Positions 18,642-27,517 are shown, counted from the stretch's first letter. The stretch: DNA of 64,000 nucleotides from Paenibacillus_G filicis (GCF_038070315.1 NZ_JBBPCC010000017.1:62001-126000); one strand, 5' to 3'. Translations and numbers: made by a program. Notes: a model not told the origin generated them from the sequence alone.

Positions 18642-21600
18642 TCACTCCGCTTTTACCACGTAATTTTCAAACAACTGATAGATAAGGTACTCAAGTTCTT
18701 GCCGCGGCACATTTTTCCCTGCCGCATTAATCATTCTTTCTAAATTTGAATAGACAGTCGCCGACTTAACAGACAGATCTACCTTATTAATCAATTTCCT
18801 ACTATTGTTAAGTTGAATTGAGACCACATTTAAGTTGCTTTGTTCAATTTCCTGCTCAGTAAGTCTTAGTTCCTCTAAATCGTGACTTAGTTGTGTAAAG
18901 AATAGATCATAAGTGGTATCTGACCAATCTTCCACTTTAACGCCGACGTATTTTTCGGAAAAATGTTCTATCCACATATCTTCATTTTCAATGGAAAGAG
19001 AGTTATGGATTCTTTCTGGCAACTTATTAATCGAATAAGATCCGTTGACCCGCTGTTCTTCAACCCAATTCTCTAAGCCTTTGGGGCTGCTGACTCCTAT
19101 AACCTGCAACAACTTCTTAACTAGATCTTTCTTTAGCAGTCCAGTGAAATTCTCTGCGTATTGTTTATTAGCTAACAACTTATTTATGTTGTTTTGGTAG
19201 AGCCTTAATAACTGTGTGACCGATTGTTGAGGATCTACCTCAGACCTCTTTATGAGATCCCTAAATTCTCCAAACTCCTTGTCCACGCTAACTGATGTTT
19301 GAGCAATTCTAGGAAGTGACCGCAGCCATTTCAATAAAGTACCGCAAATAAATATTAGTCTAGATTGGTTGTTTAACCGCGTTTCAAGCGAATCAACAAA
19401 GCACTTCTCAACATTGTTAAATAATTCGACATAACTATCATTAATGTGCTCATAAACGTACTGGTAGTACTCTGCTCCTGTCTCCACTATGATTTCAAAA
19501 AGCGTGGCACCATCAATACCTGGAACAAACATGCCGTTGCGATACAACATAAATTCGTTCCAGCGATCCCTAAGCAAAGCAACAAAAAGAATAGGGATCA
19601 ATGGCTTCCTAATTCCAAACGGTGGAGCCGAAAACAGCTCTACTATATCTTTGAAGTTGCCTGTCGGGTTACTTTCCAATACCTCGATCAGTCTTGATCT
19701 AAGCGTAGAGAAAGATTCATTTATTATGTTTGAGTAGTCCAAATTATTGACGTTTTCATCAAGGCTATCATTGTTTTTAAAGATGGCAGCAAACAAGGCA
19801 TAATCAGGCCCGTTTCCTTCAATTCCAAACTGCTGTTTACGTGGATTCTCGATCATTTTATTAATCAGCTTAATTGCTGCATTTCTTTGCACACCCGAAA
19901 CCGAATTCCTATTAAAGGAGTCATTCAAGATCACTGGTGTACATTTAAACAGATCATAGCATTTATCTGACAATATCTCCGTAACTTCAAGTTCTGAATT
20001 TATTGTCACTTTGTTGCCACCAATATACCAGGCTCCCTCATCCTCGTACGAAACTATTTCGCATAAATACTGAGAGATTCTATACTTGGTTTCATTGAAT
20101 AAGATCTCTAATTCTTCCCTAATACCTTTATCTTCCGCGAGTAAAGTCTTATTCCTTCTCAATGAGTCCAAACCTAAATAATTGTAAACCTCGGGTATTA
20201 TTTCCAGTACAGGTTTGGAGTGCAAGAAGAAGAGCGCCCTATCGTTTTCCTTACTCAATCCTCGTAAGACAAGATCTAGTGATTCGTATGTCTCTAAATC
20301 ATCTGCTAAAACATAGTAGACTGAAAGATCGGACAATTGATTCTCTTGAATCAACTTTCGTTCAATAATCTCTTTTCCATATACAATTTTTACTGCAGAG
20401 AATCTTGTCATTCCCTTGTCATCATTGTACCGTTCTGGAAAATAAAATTTCTTTACGAGATTATTGTGTAGAACCTCAATTTCCTTAGATTGATCTGTTT
20501 TTAGTAACTGTTTCTCATGTTCCAACCGTTCGTGCAAATCAACCGAGCTTCCTGCAAATAACTCCCAGTAATCATTCACTCTATTAAACCTAATCACTTT
20601 ATGTTTGCTTAGTACAGGTAAAATATCCGAGAGTTCATCTTCGTTCAGTTGTGTCGCAAATTGTAAGAATTCGGTACTGAGCTTCTGTTCACTTTGTACC
20701 GCGCACAAGTTCCAAAGAGTTATAAACTTCACTAAGTTCGTTGCTGACGGTTTATTTAAGAGCTCCTCAGGAAGGCGAGCCATTGCTTTTTTATAAAGAA
20801 GGATGTGTTCCGATACATCATCATTCCCAAAATCACTAGAGTCGGGAAAGAAGAAATCAAACAATTGATGGCCTAAGTAATACTCATTGCTTTTGCCAAT
20901 ATGATTTAGTAACCCGCCCGTCTCTTGACTTTCTAGAAAAGTAAACAACGTTCTTTCATTTTGTCCAAACACCCGGGTTAGGTGTGGCAAAAGGAAAATT
21001 GAAACCGGGTGAAGCGGGAACATGCCACGAACAACCAACTCATCTCGTTCCGTCTGATTAATACTCGGAAAGAGGGGGTACTTTCTCAGCATTTCACGTG
21101 TTTTAGTGAAAGCTTCATCGCTAATACTTGGCTTCTGGTTAATATTCTCCGTAAGTATTAATTCTGAGATTCTCAGAAAGGTGGCTTGGTCACTTTTCAC
21201 TAAGTATTGATTGAATCGTTTCTCAATGCGTTGAAACTCCCTTGCCGCATCTTCATTTGAAGCATTGAAATATGAACGCAAACTTCTATGTGCAATTAGT
21301 AAAAAATGTATCGAGCTCGTTCTGTTTGCCAATTCAGCGAGATCTTGAATATCTTGCATAGCCTCATTAAATTTAGTAGCACTCAGGCCCTGCAGGAACC
21401 GGGCAAATTCATCATATACGATAAAAATGCCCAAGTTATTTTCTCGTAACACGGCTGCCAGATACTCCATCTGAGACAAAAAGTTATGATCATAATCGAT
21501 ATCAAACGAAGCACCAGCAGTTAGAAGTGGGTACATTTCTGAGAAATATTTAATCTCAGTTTCATTCTGCTTTTTTATTTCTTCTAGCCATTGAGCTATT

Positions 21601-22118
21601 TGCCTACCACTTTGCTCCAACTGAAAACAAAATTTGTCATACGTATCAGGGAAGTCATTCTTCCACAATTCAATACACTTTATAATTTTCGCTGCCAGCC
21701 CGGGTAATACAATATCGATGCCTTTATCTTTGAGTTTCTTAATAACACTAGATAAAATCGAATGTCTAAATCTCCCTTCGTTACCACTCAATAAAACTGG
21801 CAGGTAAGGTATCGTTAATTTACTAGCAATTTTAATTTTTGATGCAATATGGTCGTCGACTTGTTCAAACTTTTCGACCAACGCGTCAACTTCGGAAGAA
21901 TTCGTCATTTTTGACACAATACTTCCGATTACGTTGGCTAACAGCGATTTTCCAGTACCATACGGCCCAATAATAATATGAGATCGGTTAGCCTCTTCAG
22001 CAAACCCATCAATTATCCCTTTCATTGCCTCCGCGTGAGAAGGCGTCGGAATATATCGTTTTATTAACTCTACATTTCCAATATCGAATTTAATGTTAAC
22101 ACTAGACTTAAATGCCAT
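18642..22118 (-). CDS. 1158-aa P-loop NTPase, BrxC/PglY-like in organisation
   Basis: A very large NTPase beginning MAFKSSVNIKFDIG. Walker A is IIGPYGTGKSLLANVIG (near 50), Walker B IFIVYDEFARFLQGL (near 232), with LLIAHRSL after it as sensor. The remaining ~850 residues are helical with no domain I can name. Single-copy ATPases of this size with an N-terminal AAA-like core occur in BREX (BrxC/PglY) and related defence loci. It lies 10 bp after the DUF4007 gene and 4 bp before the PP-loop gene, so the three form one transcription unit. A role as the ATP-driven core or loader of the modification complex is inferred. Confidence 0.7.
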   Translation of the reverse strand: MAFKSSVNIKFDIGNVELIKRYIPTPSHAEAMKGIIDGFAEEANRSHIIIGPYGTGKSLLANVIGSIVSKMTNSSEVDALVEKFEQVDDHIASKIKIASKLTIPYLPVLLSGNEGRFRHSILSSVIKKLKDKGIDIVLPGLAAKIIKCIELWKNDFPDTYDKFCFQLEQSGRQIAQWLEEIKKQNETEIKYFSEMYPLLTAGASFDIDYDHNFLSQMEYLAAVLRENNLGIFIVYDEFARFLQGLSATKFNEAMQDIQDLAELANRTSSIHFLLIAHRSLRSYFNASNEDAAREFQRIEKRFNQYLVKSDQATFLRISELILTENINQKPSISDEAFTKTREMLRKYPLFPSINQTERDELVVRGMFPLHPVSIFLLPHLTRVFGQNERTLFTFLESQETGGLLNHIGKSNEYYLGHQLFDFFFPDSSDFGNDDVSEHILLYKKAMARLPEELLNKPSATNLVKFITLWNLCAVQSEQKLSTEFLQFATQLNEDELSDILPVLSKHKVIRFNRVNDYWELFAGSSVDLHERLEHEKQLLKTDQSKEIEVLHNNLVKKFYFPERYNDDKGMTRFSAVKIVYGKEIIERKLIQENQLSDLSVYYVLADDLETYESLDLVLRGLSKENDRALFFLHSKPVLEIIPEVYNYLGLDSLRRNKTLLAEDKGIREELEILFNETKYRISQYLCEIVSYEDEGAWYIGGNKVTINSELEVTEILSDKCYDLFKCTPVILNDSFNRNSVSGVQRNAAIKLINKMIENPRKQQFGIEGNGPDYALFAAIFKNNDSLDENVNNLDYSNIINESFSTLRSRLIEVLESNPTGNFKDIVELFSAPPFGIRKPLIPILFVALLRDRWNEFMLYRNGMFVPGIDGATLFEIIVETGAEYYQYVYEHINDSYVELFNNVEKCFVDSLETRLNNQSRLIFICGTLLKWLRSLPRIAQTSVSVDKEFGEFRDLIKRSEVDPQQSVTQLLRLYQNNINKLLANKQYAENFTGLLKKDLVKKLLQVIGVSSPKGLENWVEEQRVNGSYSINKLPERIHNSLSIENEDMWIEHFSEKYVGVKVEDWSDTTYDLFFTQLSHDLEELRLTEQEIEQSNLNVVSIQLNNSRKLINKVDLSVKSATVYSNLERMINAAGKNVPRQELEYLIYQLFENYVVKAE

Positions 22119-22128
22119 TTCTAGTAGG

Positions 22129-23007
22129 TCATCCTTTCAAAAACTCGCCTTTAATGTAATCAATAGATGAAATCATCGGCACTCTAATATAATCCAAATT
22201 ATTTGTTCTAATGTATTCTATTGGAAATTTGTCATGTGTAGTTAGAATATTTAGAGCTTCAACAACCTTATTTCGAGATAAATTGAATATCCTTCCCCAA
22301 AGGTTATCAGCATTCACAATCTCTTCAACACTAATAAGTCGATCCTCTGAGATCTCATGATAATCAAGGAGAACGTAATAAAGCGATGGGATTCCGACTG
22401 TAGTAAGTTCAGGTGTGACTTTCCTAATTATGTCATCCCTTTCTCCCGAATGTTCGCTTTTGATTAAAGATAATTTTGAGAATGGGCAAAACAAAACGTC
22501 TTCCGGATCATTCTCGTCAGGTACCTTCGTGTAAAATTGGATCAAACAATCAATGTCTCGCTTGAGAGAATTCTGTGACACTTCTTTCACTTCATTTTGG
22601 CTTACCCAAGTGATAAAAGAATTAAACAAATCACGCTTACTAACCATCGTTTCTTTGTACTTATTAAAATACCAATCGAAAACAGTCGAAAGATCCTTCC
22701 TGTTCCTCACCAAATGGTAGTGAAGGATGGATAACGATTCGTTCCTTTGAAGAAGTCGATCACTATCAAGCAAGATGTCACCAAGTTCGGATAATACATG
22801 TACCCGCTGACCTTCTTCTGTTCTTTCCTCAAGAACGTCAAAAGCTAGAAGCCAATACTTTAAGGACTCAAGCATGTTTTTGCCCAAGCCAACGGTCTCA
22901 AATGCATATTCATCAAAAAAGAATCTCTTATTTTGCTTTACTGCCTTTAATCCCTTACTGAACCATTTATCTCTTATATAGAAACTTTGATGTCTAGCAT
23001 AGGCCAT
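22129..23007 (-). CDS. DUF4007-family protein
   Basis: A 292-aa protein starting MAYARHQSFYIRDKWFSKGL; the pattern F.IRDKWFSKGLKAV with a winged-helix-like downstream region is that of DUF4007, a family found in DNA phosphorothioation and related restriction loci. No catalytic motif is visible; it may bind DNA or regulate. The ATG at 23007 has GAAGGGAAG about 10 bases upstream. A strong terminator at 23039-23070 isolates it from the gene before, so it is the first gene of the DUF4007-NTPase-PP-loop unit and the promoter must lie within about 30 bp or read through the hairpin. Confidence 0.75.
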   Translation of the reverse strand: MAYARHQSFYIRDKWFSKGLKAVKQNKRFFFDEYAFETVGLGKNMLESLKYWLLAFDVLEERTEEGQRVHVLSELGDILLDSDRLLQRNESLSILHYHLVRNRKDLSTVFDWYFNKYKETMVSKRDLFNSFITWVSQNEVKEVSQNSLKRDIDCLIQFYTKVPDENDPEDVLFCPFSKLSLIKSEHSGERDDIIRKVTPELTTVGIPSLYYVLLDYHEISEDRLISVEEIVNADNLWGRIFNLSRNKVVEALNILTTHDKFPIEYIRTNNLDYIRVPMISSIDYIKGEFLKG

Positions 23008-23038
23008 ATATGTGGATCTTCCCTTCACGAAACACAAA

Positions 23039-23070
23039 ATTACTCCTGGAGACTTCCCTCCAGGAGTAAT
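23039..23070 (-). terminator. Intrinsic terminator after the 213-aa gene
   Basis: Perfect 13-bp stem ATTACTCCTGGAG / CTCCAGGAGTAAT with a 6-nt loop. On the minus strand it is followed by TTTTGTGTTT. Confidence 0.8.
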
Positions 23071-23152
23071 TATACATCAAAATGCTAGAAAAGGACAACT
23101 AAAAAAAGAAACGTGCGTTCCCCTCCTGCGCATTTTTACTTATTATGCTTAT

Positions 23153-23794
23153 TTATATTTCGTTAGTGATTTCCTTAACCTTCTTTCTAAAAAGCAAACT
23201 TCTTTCGGTCGGCGTTGCGGACCAAACTGAACTGATGTTGTGTTTTCTGCAATGATTTTCGATCTCTTTTCCGAATACTCTTTTTGTTTTCTCTAGATTA
23301 TGGACTTTAACCCGCCCTCTATTAGTATTTCTTGACCAAGTCTTAAAAAAAGGGAGCTCTCCTTCTTTATCATATTCTTTATCATTAGTTCTAGTATTTC
23401 TTATGGATTCTATCATTTCTTCGTCGGATGGGACCATAACTTCATCCGTTTGGATAATTCTCATCCTTGTACTGATAGTTTGGAATAGGCCTGCCGTTGA
23501 GTGTTTGGCGTATTCTCCTCTATCAGTTTTTACAAATTCCACAACGTCTAGCATATCTTTAATTCTTTTAAACACATCTGTTGGAAGCCTTCCCGAAAGG
23601 ACGCCGTCTGTAACAGGAGCTAGCCAACCAACATTGAAGTCTTTTATTCCAAATAAAAATGTTAAGCTATTCAAAAAAAATATTACACTACCTCTTATTC
23701 GATTGTGTTCAAAACTAAATAGAATAGTATCAGAATTCTTTTCTTTACATATTGCAGTTAAATGAGCGATTTCATTCTTTATATTAACTGCCAT
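23153..23794 (-). CDS. Uncharacterised 213-aa protein at the head of the conflict cluster
   Basis: I do not recognise this protein. It starts at an ATG with GGGGGA about 9 bases upstream. It has mixed hydrophobic and charged composition, with IFFLNSLTFLFGI near the N-terminus (too short and polar-flanked to be sure of a membrane helix) and a basic C-terminal third (RSLLFRKKVKEI). It is followed by its own terminator and preceded by the palindromic repeat region at 23.9-24.15 kb, so it could be a regulator or a dedicated component of the neighbouring system. Both are guesses. Confidence 0.55.
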   Translation of the reverse strand: MAVNIKNEIAHLTAICKEKNSDTILFSFEHNRIRGSVIFFLNSLTFLFGIKDFNVGWLAPVTDGVLSGRLPTDVFKRIKDMLDVVEFVKTDRGEYAKHSTAGLFQTISTRMRIIQTDEVMVPSDEEMIESIRNTRTNDKEYDKEGELPFFKTWSRNTNRGRVKVHNLEKTKRVFGKEIENHCRKHNISSVWSATPTERSLLFRKKVKEITNEI

Positions 23795-23931
23795 CAGAAT
23801 CTATCCCCCATCTAAGAACTTTCCATTTACTTCATAATTCGAGTCATTTCTACATTATTCCTTCTCATGGCTGATTTTTAATTTCAGATTTTAAATCGAA
23901 AGATAAGATGGCGGCCTTTAGATCACCTTAG

Positions 23932-24150
23932 GGTGACTTAAAGCGACCCAAAGGTGACTTAAAGTCACCCTAAGAAGGATATAGAAACGATAGGTGGATA
24001 TGAATTTCGAACAAAAAATGTAATTATGTGGTATATTTTGATCGGAAAAATCTGTTTATTGAAAAGATGAGGTGACCCAAAGGTAACCCCCTCCAAGATA
24101 AGGTCACCTCTGGGTGACTTAGAGTAACCACTGGGTGACTTAAAGTCACC
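23932..24150. repeat. Iteron-like palindromic repeats
   Basis: The 17-bp palindrome GGTGACTTAAAGTCACC occurs exactly at 23953-23969 and 24134-24150. Variants lie at 23932-23948 (GGTGACTTAAAGCGACC), 24071-24088 (GGTGACCCAAAGGTAACC) and 24113-24129 (GGTGACTTAGAGTAACC), plus half sites such as GGTCACC at 24102. The copies cluster in two groups about 120-180 bp apart. They look like binding sites for a dimeric protein: an operator, a parS-like centromere for the nearby ParB-like protein, or an origin. Confidence 0.75.
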
Positions 24151-24353
24151 TTATATTAAGCTGAAGTGCTCTTGAAATTCTTGCTTGCATTCCATTTCAT
24201 AATGATATATATTCACCCTATAACTTCCTTAACTCTTTCCCTTACTGCCGGCAGGCGCTAGCAGTCATTCTAACTCTTAAATTCTTCCTTAGGGAAGACT
24301 GTGCTTTAAATTCCTATTTTGGATTGATTATTTAAATGTTCTCTATGAACCAT

Positions 24354-24420
24354 AAGCCCTTGGGCAAGTTATTCCTTGTGAAGTCAAAGGACTAACCAGC
24401 TCAAGGGCTTTTTATATTTT
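24354..24420 (+). terminator. Terminator-type hairpin with long loop
   Basis: AAGCCCTTG at 24354 pairs with CAAGGGCTT at 24402-24410, followed by TTTTATATTTT. The ~40-nt loop has its own small stem (CCTT/AAGG). It could end a short RNA that begins further left. Confidence 0.55.
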
Positions 24421-24434
24421 ATTCGTGCGCTTCC

Positions 24435-24480
24435 AAGCCAAGAAATGATGTCTACATGGACAAAATTTCTTGGCTTTTTA
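24435..24480 (+). terminator. Second intrinsic terminator
   Basis: AAGCCAAGAAAT pairs with ATTTCTTGGCTT over 12 bp, followed by TTTTATAT, only 15 bp after the previous hairpin. Confidence 0.65.
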
Positions 24481-24514
24481 TATAGATTCTCTCCTTACTG
24501 ATTTTTCAGGTCTA

Positions 24515-24530
24515 TAGCGTATATACGCTA
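24515..24530. promoter_or_regulatory. Perfect 16-bp palindrome
   Basis: TAGCGTATATACGCTA is a perfect palindrome upstream of the structured region and the ParB/recombinase pair; a likely operator or recombination half-site pair. Confidence 0.5.
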
Positions 24531-24540
24531 AATTGGGGTT

Positions 24541-24770
24541 CGGTGAAGCCCATAAGTTCACCAAACAATACAAAGCTCATTATGAGCGACAACCGCTGGC
24601 ACGGCAGATAGGTGCACCTTACATAGCCGGGATCGTCCCGCCGAGCTATGGTTACTAACAATCGGGCAAGAAAACGACCTGGTTCTTTTACCGAGCTATT
24701 GCTTGCTTTAATGCGGGTTGTTGTAAGCAGAGCTTTATGCTCACCCGTCCTGGGAAAGCTTATCTTTACT
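24541..24770 (+). ncRNA. Candidate structured RNA upstream of the ParB-like gene
   Basis: Several nested and adjacent helices can be drawn: CGGTGAA/TTCACC (24541-24562), GCTCAT/ATGAGC (24575-24587), ATAGC-CGGGA/TCCCG-GCTAT (24623-24649), GCAAG/CTTGC (about 24665-24709) and GAGC/GCTC (24730-24742). GACAACCGC near 24588 can close the whole fold with GCGGGTTGTT near 24713. CCGAGCTAT occurs twice. There is no long open frame. I cannot match it to a named RNA class. Strand is assumed from the downstream genes; the same pairs could also serve as DNA recombination sites. Confidence 0.4.
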
Positions 24771-24964
24771 CAAAAAAATGTTCATTGAAAACTTAATCCT
24801 TCTCTCAGAGACTCAGAGAGAAATTTATAAATTGGCATGCTCATCTCACTTATACCAAGGCTTTCCCATTCATGATCTATGAAGAAAAACAGAAGATGAG
24901 CTTAGCCCTTAGTTGAGCTATGTCTTTTTTAATAAAACAAAATGATAAGGAGTTTGAGTTCAGT

Positions 24965-25828
24965 ATGCAGAAAATTAATGACCAAATTCAATCGGTATCC
25001 ATCAACCAGCTAACAGAACATCCCTTAAACCGAGAATTATTTTCAGCATTAACACCATCTGAATATGAGCTTTTGCGCCAAAGCATCCAAGACCATGGAT
25101 TACAACATCCCATATTAATTAGTAAAGAAATGGTCATACTTAGCGGAAATTGCCGATGGAGAATTTGCAAGGAACTGGGTTATGAGTTTATTGATGCGAA
25201 GTTGGTAGACTACTCCTACGAAGAAGAAGCAATTGAATTATTAATTACCGAAAACAAGGCACGCCGTGGAGCGGAAGACGATTACATCAAGCTAGCAAAA
25301 CAGATGGACTCCCTTCACGAGGCTTGGAATATTTCAGCTGGCCGAAAAAGCGCGCATGATGCGCGGGATAATGGACAAAAAAAGCGTAAGGATGTTGCTG
25401 CTGTGTTTGGGATGAGCGAAGCTCAAGTTGGACGGCATTTGCAGCTATTGAAATTAAACCCAAACATTCAAAGTTTGGTATCTGAGGGAAATATCTCATT
25501 AATGGGCGGTGTGGCATTATCAGGCCTTTCAATGGATATGCAAAATCTATTTTATGATTACATGCAACAAACGAATTACCCGAAACTTACAGTCAATGAA
25601 ATCAAAACAATCATTGAATCTCTTTGTAACACAGTAGGAAACTTAGAAAAAAATATTGATTCAGTACCTAAGACTGAAACTCCAATTGATGATATTGAAG
25701 AAAAGGAAATTGCGAAGGTTCAAAAGGCCATCTCCAAGGTTCTCCTTTTAAATCTTAGTAATGGATCAAAAAATAAACTTAAAGCAACAATTATCAGTAC
25801 TCTAAAAAAACTTGAGGAGAACGCCTAA
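24965..25828 (+). CDS. ParB/Spo0J-like nuclease-fold DNA-binding protein
   Basis: A 287-aa protein with a ParB N-terminal domain: HPLNRELFSALTPSEYELLRQSI, then HPILISKEMVILSGNCRWRICKELG (equivalent of the GERRWRA box) and ITENKARRGAEDDYIK. A helix-turn-helix follows (AAVFGMSEAQVGRHLQLLKL). I prefer ATG 24965, which has AAGGAG 11 bases upstream, over the ATG at 24920, which has none. It overlaps the recombinase gene by one base. Partner of the recombinase rather than a chromosomal partition protein, as no ParA is present; the repeats at 23.9-24.15 kb are candidate binding sites. Confidence 0.8.
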   Translation: MQKINDQIQSVSINQLTEHPLNRELFSALTPSEYELLRQSIQDHGLQHPILISKEMVILSGNCRWRICKELGYEFIDAKLVDYSYEEEAIELLITENKARRGAEDDYIKLAKQMDSLHEAWNISAGRKSAHDARDNGQKKRKDVAAVFGMSEAQVGRHLQLLKLNPNIQSLVSEGNISLMGGVALSGLSMDMQNLFYDYMQQTNYPKLTVNEIKTIIESLCNTVGNLEKNIDSVPKTETPIDDIEEKEIAKVQKAISKVLLLNLSNGSKNKLKATIISTLKKLEENA

Positions 25829-26751
25829 TGGGGAAATCCACAATTGAAGTACAGATGGAAATTTGCTTCAAACACAGTAAAAGAAACAGCTATCTTAGCA
25901 GAAAAAGATACATTGGGAGTTGCAGGCTCTTTATTGCTTATTTGAATGATGTGTTTAAACTTCAAAATCTTCGCAATCTGCATGATAAACATGTAGCAGC
26001 TTACATTACGGAGAGGCAAAATCGAGGGATGACAGCGAAAACCATCTTGAATGATTTATGTGCTATCCGGTACCTCCATGATCTTATCCAAAACCCGCGG
26101 TACGAGTTATCGGATAATAGAGTCCTCCACGATAAATATGGACTAGTTCTAGATAGGGCGTTTGCTGTTAATGGAAACAGATCATGGACCAGAGAAGAAT
26201 TTGATCGAATGCTGCAGCTTGCTATTGATTTGAATCGGGAAGATATTATGGATGCTATGACCTTAGCAAAAGAACTTGGGCTTCGTGTAACTGAGGTCGT
26301 AGCTATGTCACGTGCCCAAGTTGAAAAAGCACTGCGCACACATATCCATACAGTTAAAGGCGAAGCTAAGAACGGAAAACATAGGGATGTACCTCTGACA
26401 CACACAGCTGAGCGCGTAATGAGAAAGCTTATGCAAATAACCCCTCGAGGGGGGAAGGTTTTTGTTAAGGAGGGAGAAAAGGTCCATCTTGTCACAAATA
26501 GGATCCAGCAATTCATTAATTACCATCGCGAAAAAATTGTAACACGAGAAGGAGAGCAACTAAGGAATGATCATAGATATGGTACCCCTCGTGAACTAAC
26601 AATGCATGGTCTACGTTACAATTATGTACAAGAGCGTTTTGAAACTGAACTATCTAAAGAAGGAGTAAATGAAACGGAGGCTGCACAGAAGATAACTAAG
26701 GAAATTGGCCATAATCGCACCAATGTTCTCAAGGTATATACGGGTGGATAA
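25828..26751 (+). CDS. Tyrosine recombinase paired with ParB-like protein
   Basis: A 307-aa site-specific recombinase. The N-terminal SAM-like DNA-binding domain (DKHVAAYITERQNRGMTAKTI) is followed by the catalytic domain: Arg I in KELGLRVTEV (near 151), basic KNGKHRDVPL, H-x-x-R in MHGLRYNY (near 258), and GHNRTNVLKVYTGG at the very end with His and the nucleophile Tyr. The TAATG junction with the ParB-like gene (stop and start share one base) means coupled translation. It would cut and rejoin a specific site, possibly the palindrome or structured DNA just upstream. A terminator follows. Confidence 0.85.
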   Translation: MGKSTIEVQMEICFKHSKRNSYLSRKRYIGSCRLFIAYLNDVFKLQNLRNLHDKHVAAYITERQNRGMTAKTILNDLCAIRYLHDLIQNPRYELSDNRVLHDKYGLVLDRAFAVNGNRSWTREEFDRMLQLAIDLNREDIMDAMTLAKELGLRVTEVVAMSRAQVEKALRTHIHTVKGEAKNGKHRDVPLTHTAERVMRKLMQITPRGGKVFVKEGEKVHLVTNRIQQFINYHREKIVTREGEQLRNDHRYGTPRELTMHGLRYNYVQERFETELSKEGVNETEAAQKITKEIGHNRTNVLKVYTGG

Positions 26752-26774
26752 ACCCGCTGTTAAATAGATCCTCA

Positions 26775-26807
26775 GGGTATAACTGAACATCCGGTTATAC
26801 CCTTTTA
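26775..26807 (+). terminator. Intrinsic terminator after the recombinase
   Basis: GGGTATAAC pairs with GTTATACCC around a loop, followed by TTTT. It lies about 24 bp after the recombinase stop. Confidence 0.75.
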
Positions 26808-26945
26808 ACTCGCCACCCCTCCAAAATGAAATACCGTTCTCCACCATTCCTCAACGACTATTACTCCCATCAACCTGTTTCAGGGTTAACTATATTTCTA
26901 ATGGTTTATTTGGCGAATGATCAGATTATTAAGATTAATAAGCAG

Positions 26946-27173
26946 CTACTCAGGGTTATCTATTTGGTCCAACACCATTGCTGCAAATCTCAGTAATTCA
27001 AGATCCGACAAATCCTTCACTGGCATTATATCGTTATCCATATGAGACCGGAATTTCTGAACCTTTATTAACATTTGCTGATTATTCGGTTGGCTTAATG
27101 AAACTTTCCTGCAATACAGCTCAGCTATACATTCCCGAAGGACATCGGTCATCTTATTTGATTGATTTACCAT
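26946..27173 (-). CDS. Small uncharacterised protein
   Basis: A 75-aa protein starting MVNQSNKMTDVLREC. ATG 27173 has GAGGGG six bases upstream, better than the ATG two codons earlier, which overlaps the ribosome site. It is helical and charged, ending LELLRFAAMVLDQIDNPE, and I do not recognise it. It lies 40 bp before the next minus-strand gene start is reached, in a small regulatory block between two recombinase loci. Confidence 0.5.
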   Translation of the reverse strand: MVNQSNKMTDVLRECIAELYCRKVSLSQPNNQQMLIKVQKFRSHMDNDIMPVKDLSDLELLRFAAMVLDQIDNPE

Positions 27174-27211
27174 AAGCATCCCCTCGTTAATTAGTATAGG
27201 TAGAAGCTTGC

Positions 27212-27517
27212 TTAAATATATTTATTTAAGTCAAGCGCGTTCTGGTATGAGTCAGCAATATTAAACTTATAAATCTCTCCATCAACATGATTAGGACGAT
27301 AGGATATACCTAAAACCCTGTGGAGCTTTCCATCGTCCCCCTTCAAATTAGATATCCCATCTTCCGTTTGAGCAACAGCCATCCTATGTACCTCTTCCCC
27401 ATCTTTAAGCTCTAAGATTACTTGATCTTCGTTGCGATCTATATTTTTATACCGAAAACATTTTTTTACGCCTTCTTCATTCACAAGAATCAACGTATGT
27501 ATCTGTCCTGCCTTCAT
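27212..27517 (-). CDS. Small uncharacterised beta-rich protein
   Basis: A 101-aa protein starting MKAGQIHTLILVNEEG, with AGGGGGA in front of the ATG at 27517. Alternating hydrophobic strands (HTLILVN, QVILELKDGEEVHRMAVA, RVLGISYRPN) suggest a small beta-barrel. It is 38 bp upstream of the preceding small gene in the same direction, so probably co-transcribed. Its divergent neighbour is an Xre regulator. No function can be given. Confidence 0.55.
   Translation of the reverse strand: MKAGQIHTLILVNEEGVKKCFRYKNIDRNEDQVILELKDGEEVHRMAVAQTEDGISNLKGDDGKLHRVLGISYRPNHVDGEIYKFNIADSYQNALDLNKYI

Larger units (their letters stand above)
23795..24964. other. 1.2-kb regulatory region between conflict cluster and ParB/recombinase pair
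   Basis: No protein gene is credible. From left to right it holds the GGTGACTT palindromic repeats (23932-24150), two terminator-type hairpins reading rightwards (24354-24420 and 24435-24480), a 16-bp perfect palindrome (24515-24530) and a densely paired stretch (24541-24742). Confidence 0.75.

Noticed and set aside
24541..24770. Retron or group II intron RNA
   Set aside because: No reverse transcriptase is nearby and no domain V-like hairpin is visible.
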